A stretch of 64,000 nt of DNA from Rhea pennata (lineage: Eukaryota > Chordata > Aves > Rheiformes > Rheidae): contig NC_084663.1 of the NCBI RefSeq assembly GCF_028389875.1, positions 117,265,801 through 117,329,800 on the forward strand, written 5' to 3'. The first letter of the stretch is position 1. Every line of letters starts with the position of its first letter. Of this stretch, positions 61,201-64,000 are shown in pieces. A model generated the notes under the pieces. That model was not told where the DNA came from, made no database searches, and saw nothing but the letters and a program-made list of their open reading frames with translations. The position numbers were made by a program, and so were the translations under genes.

Positions 61201-63330
61201 AAATAATGAAGCTTTAAATAAACTACCCTATTGCTGTTCATCTTTACTTTCTACTAAGGGATATCCTGTTTTGGCAATAGTAACTGTGTTTTTTCTGACT
61301 TTTTTACAAAGTAAGATAGTAATACACCCCTCCACTTTTATTTTGTGAGCAGAGTTATGCTAATGATAGCTAGAACAAATACCACTTCAGTACTCATAGC
61401 TGACCTACTGCAAAAGTCACTGTATTTTCAAGGAAAGGAGTAGGTAAAATTGGATAGTAAGAGGATGCTGAAAATAAATTAATGAAGCCTTATGTTTGGC
61501 ATCTTGATGTTCTGCCCCACTCTATATCTTTCTTTATCTTTCTGTTTTAGTAGTTGCAGTGACTCAAGTTGGTTAGTGCCTGAAAATCACCGCTGTTGTT
61601 AAGGAAAGGGAGTAGCACATTTGATAAACTGCATGCAACACTATTGCATGATCAGTTGTCTTTTTCTCAGATTTTACAAACTGAATTTTTATTTCCGACC
61701 GTAAGAAATCAGTGAAATTGAACAGAGCAAATACCAGATTTAAGTGAGAAGTCATAACAAAGTCAGTTCCCCCTTTCTTCCCCCCCCCCCGAAATCTAGC
61801 AAAATCCAGAGTTTTCTTTTTTATCATCTCCTGTAAACTTGATCTCAGCTGCTTGCACAGAGGCTCATTCTTCCCATTGGCATAACTGGACCTCCTTAAC
61901 TTCCTATTATCCATGCAACTGTGCTTACACCTAAAATACTTCATTACTGTGCTTCACCCTATTAGCTTTGCACTGTTTCATCCTGACAATAGGCTGCAAG
62001 CAGTTTTCCTGAAGCTTGTTCTTTTCAGCTGTGGCTAAATGTGGACTTTGGGCTCATTACTCACTGGAAGTTGACAGTGCTGCTCTTCATTCAGTTCAAG
62101 GCAAACAATTCTTTTCTTCAGCAAATGCTAATGGATTTTTTTTTGGTCAGTGTTGCATCTAGTGTGATCTTATATACATACATTATAAAATGGTATGTTG
62201 TTCCCTCTACATTGTTTTATGCTCCCCTACCGTGCTAATGGTGCAGCATACTGTAAGAGTTCATTAAAGGGATGTGTGAAAGTTTCCATTTCAGTTGGCT
62301 GTTTGATTCCATGTTTACTGATGGATTCCAGGCTGCAGTTAAACAAACTGTGCTATCCTACTAGGAGCCTCTCAGACAGAAAAAATGTCTCCTTTTCTTG
62401 CTCGTAGGTATTGGGGGCATTGCCAGCATGCCATCTCTTTCAGCTGTTGCCCCAGTACCAATGGCATCCATTCCAGTAGTAGGAATGTCTCCACCGTTAG
62501 TATCTTCTGTTCCTGCAGCAGCAGTGCCCCCCTTGGCTAACGGAGCTCCTGCTGTTATACAGCCGCTGCCTGCTTTCGCTCATCCTGGTATGCTACACAC
62601 TGAGACTGTTTACTCTCTTGCTATTAACAAATTGTTTTGCCATTTTCTTTAGATCCAGGGAACAGTAGATTCCACGTTAGCCATTTTAACTTACTTTAGA
62701 GAATGGCTTTGTGTAAGGGCAGTGTTTTGGATTAGCCTGATGTAATTTATTAGCCAACTTGTATAAAGGTTAAAAGAAACATGGACATAGCACACTGTAA
62801 CTGTCAATCATCTTGAGCAAAATATTAACCCTGTTATAACAGTGTAATAAATCTAGCTTGCCCGTATACTGAGGCCTAGAAATTAATCCTCTCACACCTA
62901 TTTGTAACTATTGAAGTACTGCTGTTTGTTGGGATAACTTTAAAATATTAAAATATATATGTGTTTTAACATTACTCACAGTACAATTTGACATTAAATT
63001 GCATATACGTAAAATTGCATTAAATGACGTAAAATTGCAAATACAGAAAGGCATGAGAGAAATACCCATATATTTTGACCTATTTTGTTAGACACTGTTA
63101 TTTCAAGATTTTTAAAAGGGAAGCTATTAGGAGAACTGTAATGCTTGTTTGTGATGTTGGGAAATAATTGAGTATTATGGAAAGTTTACAGTTCAAAATG
63201 CTAATACTGAAAAAATGTGTATTGCCTTATTTACAGCCACATTGCCAAAGAGCTCTTCCTTTAGTAGATCTGGTCCAGGATCGCAGTTAAACACAAAACT
63301 GCAAAAGGCCCAATCATTTGATGTGGCTAG
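46210..63330 (+). CDS. ITSN1: ITSN1, intersectin 1 (N-terminal part, 7 coding exons; 3' end outside window)
   Basis: Joined coding pieces are 46210-46237, 51343-51435, 52937-53000, 60749-60909, 62408-62587 and 63237-63330. With the leader in exon 2 they give 206 codons plus two bases. The product is the N-terminus of intersectin 1, a large endocytic and exocytic scaffold with EH, coiled-coil and SH3 domains and, in long isoforms, DH-PH-C2. Residues about 15-109 form EH1: [36 protein letters not shown], the conserved Trp at 62 (QIWALAD) used by EH domains to bind NPF motifs, and an EF-hand loop D66-E77 ([12 protein letters not shown]) with all acidic positions kept. Residues 110-206 are a Pro/Ala/Val-rich linker ending in [15 protein letters not shown] and [10 protein letters not shown]. 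An in-frame TGA six bases before the ATG, and A at -3 with G at +4, fix the start. Every exon junction keeps frame. EH2 and the rest lie to the right. Confidence 0.97.
46238..51342 (+). other. ITSN1 intron 2
   Basis: About 5.1 kb of AT-rich intron. The only notable element is the 76-bp tandem duplication near its 3' end. Confidence 0.85.
50756..50912 (+). repeat. Perfect 76-bp tandem duplication
   Basis: The unit starting GTTCATGCTTTTTCTAGACA occupies 50756-50831 and recurs without mismatch at 50832-50907. The next five bases (GTTCA) begin a third copy, so the five-base GTTCA likely marks the duplication breakpoint. It sits 430-590 bases upstream of ITSN1 exon 3. Confidence 0.95.
51343..51435 (+). 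CDS. ITSN1: ITSN1 exon 3 (EH1 first helix)
   Basis: The acceptor is TAAAACTAG and the donor is ACTG|GTAATT. The 93 bases encode [16 protein letters not shown] then [14 protein letters not shown], the first EH helix and the turn into the second. The exon is phase 1 in and out. Confidence 0.96.
51436..52936 (+). other. ITSN1 intron 3
   Basis: About 1.5 kb of AT-rich intron; nothing else recognised. Confidence 0.85.
52937..53000 (+). CDS. ITSN1: ITSN1 exon 4 (EH1 second and third helices)
   Basis: The acceptor is TTATTTTATAG and the donor is ATATG|GTGAGT. The 64 bases encode (G)[20 protein letters not shown](W). This carries the FxxSGLP signature of EH domains and splits the conserved Trp-62 codon across the following 7.7-kb intron. 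Confidence 0.96.
57625..57679 (+). repeat. Compound (TG)n-(TA/CATA)n-(AC)n-(AT)n microsatellite
   Basis: The TG run passes through TATACATATACATATATA into ACACACAC, so the two halves are largely self-complementary and can fold as a hairpin. Confidence 0.9.
59791..59824. repeat. Perfect inverted repeat, 15-bp arms, 4-base loop
   Basis: AGTATCTATTATGAA (59791-59805), loop TGAT, then TTCATAATAGATACT (59810-59824), all paired. It lies in ITSN1 intron 4 and has no coding or known RNA context. Confidence 0.92.
60749..60909 (+). CDS. ITSN1: ITSN1 exon 5 (EF-hand loop and end of EH1)
   Basis: The acceptor is TTATTTTGTAG and the donor is TTTG|GTAAGC. The 161 bases encode [20 protein letters not shown], then [20 protein letters not shown] and [13 protein letters not shown]. 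Loop positions D66, N68, D70, R72, D74 and E77 are intact, consistent with calcium or structural metal binding. The phase is 2 in and 1 out. Confidence 0.97.
60910..62407 (+). other. ITSN1 intron 5
   Basis: About 1.5 kb of intron with a short ATGCATGCAC duplication near 61,009-61,028 and a C10 run near 61,781. No gene seen. Confidence 0.85.
62408..62587 (+). CDS. ITSN1: ITSN1 exon 6 (linker)
   Basis: The acceptor is TTGCTCGTAG and the donor is CCTG|GTATGC. The 180 bases encode a Pro/Ala/Val/Ser-rich linker, [18 protein letters not shown] then [18 protein letters not shown] and [20 protein letters not shown]. The exon is phase 1 in and out and 60 codons long, so skipping would not shift the frame. 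Confidence 0.96.
62588..63236 (+). other. ITSN1 intron 6
   Basis: About 0.65 kb of AT-rich intron; nothing notable. Confidence 0.85.
63237..63330 (+). CDS. ITSN1: ITSN1 exon 7 (linker before EH2; last in window)
   Basis: The acceptor is CTTATTTACAG and the donor is GCTAG|GTAAGT. The 94 bases encode (A)[17 protein letters not shown] then [13 protein letters not shown] plus two bases. The Ser-rich stretch and QSFDVA are typical of intersectin 1 just before EH2. Confidence 0.96.
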
Positions 63331-64000
63331 GTAAGTTGGTATGGAATGAACATATGTGTGTATTTAATTCCCCAAAGTTAACAGAACTGCCTTTCTTTAA
63401 TAAAGATATTATTTGAAATGTTATTTACTTGCAGAAATCAGTTCCTGCTGAGATACTACTTCAGAATTTCATAGGATGCTGTGGTTTAATATGGAATGCT
63501 TCATGAGAAATGATTCATTGCAATATAGTAATTAACTACTGCAGTGTGTGTTGATATTATTTATGCACACTCTAAAACTCATTTTTTAGAAAAATGTGCT
63601 TCTGTAAACATTATCTGGTTTATTTTATATTGTATGGGCACTCCTGGCAGTGTGGAGACATAAGAAGTAGTATGCTTAAAAATCAGCAATTCTAGGCTTA
63701 TTTTTGAAAGTAATATATTTAATAGTGCTGTCATTTCAAATGCAGACCACATAACTGTTTCTTTTATGTTCTTGAAGTTCTGCATTACAAACTGCCTAAA
63801 AGATTTACAAGATTTTACAGTTTTAGATTTATAAGGGCTAGGAAAATGTACCATTAGGCAAAATGTATTTTACTATAGTCTGAAGAAATTTATCTAAGAA
63901 AATAAAACTTTTTTAGTAGGAGGTAGGGTAGTAATTTTTCCAAAGCGTTTATTAATGAAAACTTTCTTACAGATCTATACTAAAGATTTTTTACCAAGAA
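63331..64000 (+). other. ITSN1 intron 7 (partial)
   Basis: AT-rich intron continuing beyond the right edge; no exon of EH2 found before position 64000. Confidence 0.8.

Overview
The window is vertebrate nuclear DNA holding the 5' halves of two divergent (head-to-head) genes that share one CpG-island promoter. On the minus strand, seven coding exons of CRYZL1 (crystallin zeta-like 1, a quinone-oxidoreductase-like MDR protein) lie between about 12.7 kb and 1.4 kb, and the gene continues past the left edge. On the plus strand, ITSN1 (intersectin 1, an endocytic scaffold) has a probable non-coding first exon near 14.4-14.6 kb. A 31.6-kb first intron follows, then seven exons from 46.2 to 63.3 kb, of which six come after the start-codon exon. 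The gene runs off the right edge. All exon borders were read by matching translated peptides to the two families and checking AG/GT signals and codon phase. Every junction keeps frame.

The compact introns, sparse transposons and GC-rich promoter with long G/C homopolymers suggest a bird. A retroposon at 0.9-1.05 kb has a tRNA-Ile-like head and a CR1-type tail. That architecture is described for TguSINE1 of passerines, so a songbird or other passerine is likely (inference). CRYZL1 and ITSN1 are divergent neighbours in other amniotes, which fits.

Layout: 1-13.2 kb, CRYZL1 exons and introns (minus); 13.2-15.35 kb, CpG island with paired inverted CCAAT boxes, two ZNF143/SBS-like sites, an ETS site, GC boxes and ITSN1 exon 1; 15.35-46.2 kb, ITSN1 intron 1, with no gene seen; 46.2-64 kb, ITSN1 exons encoding the N-terminus, the first EH domain with a complete EF-hand loop, and the Pro/Ala/Val-rich EH1-EH2 linker.

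Nothing here looks like an undescribed multi-gene system. The observations worth a second look are the SINE, the promoter architecture, an upstream ORF that stops at the exon 1 splice site, a perfect 76-bp tandem duplication, two perfect inverted repeats, and intronic blocks that read like conserved non-coding DNA or old repeats. The other open reading frames are chance frames in intron or CpG-island sequence.
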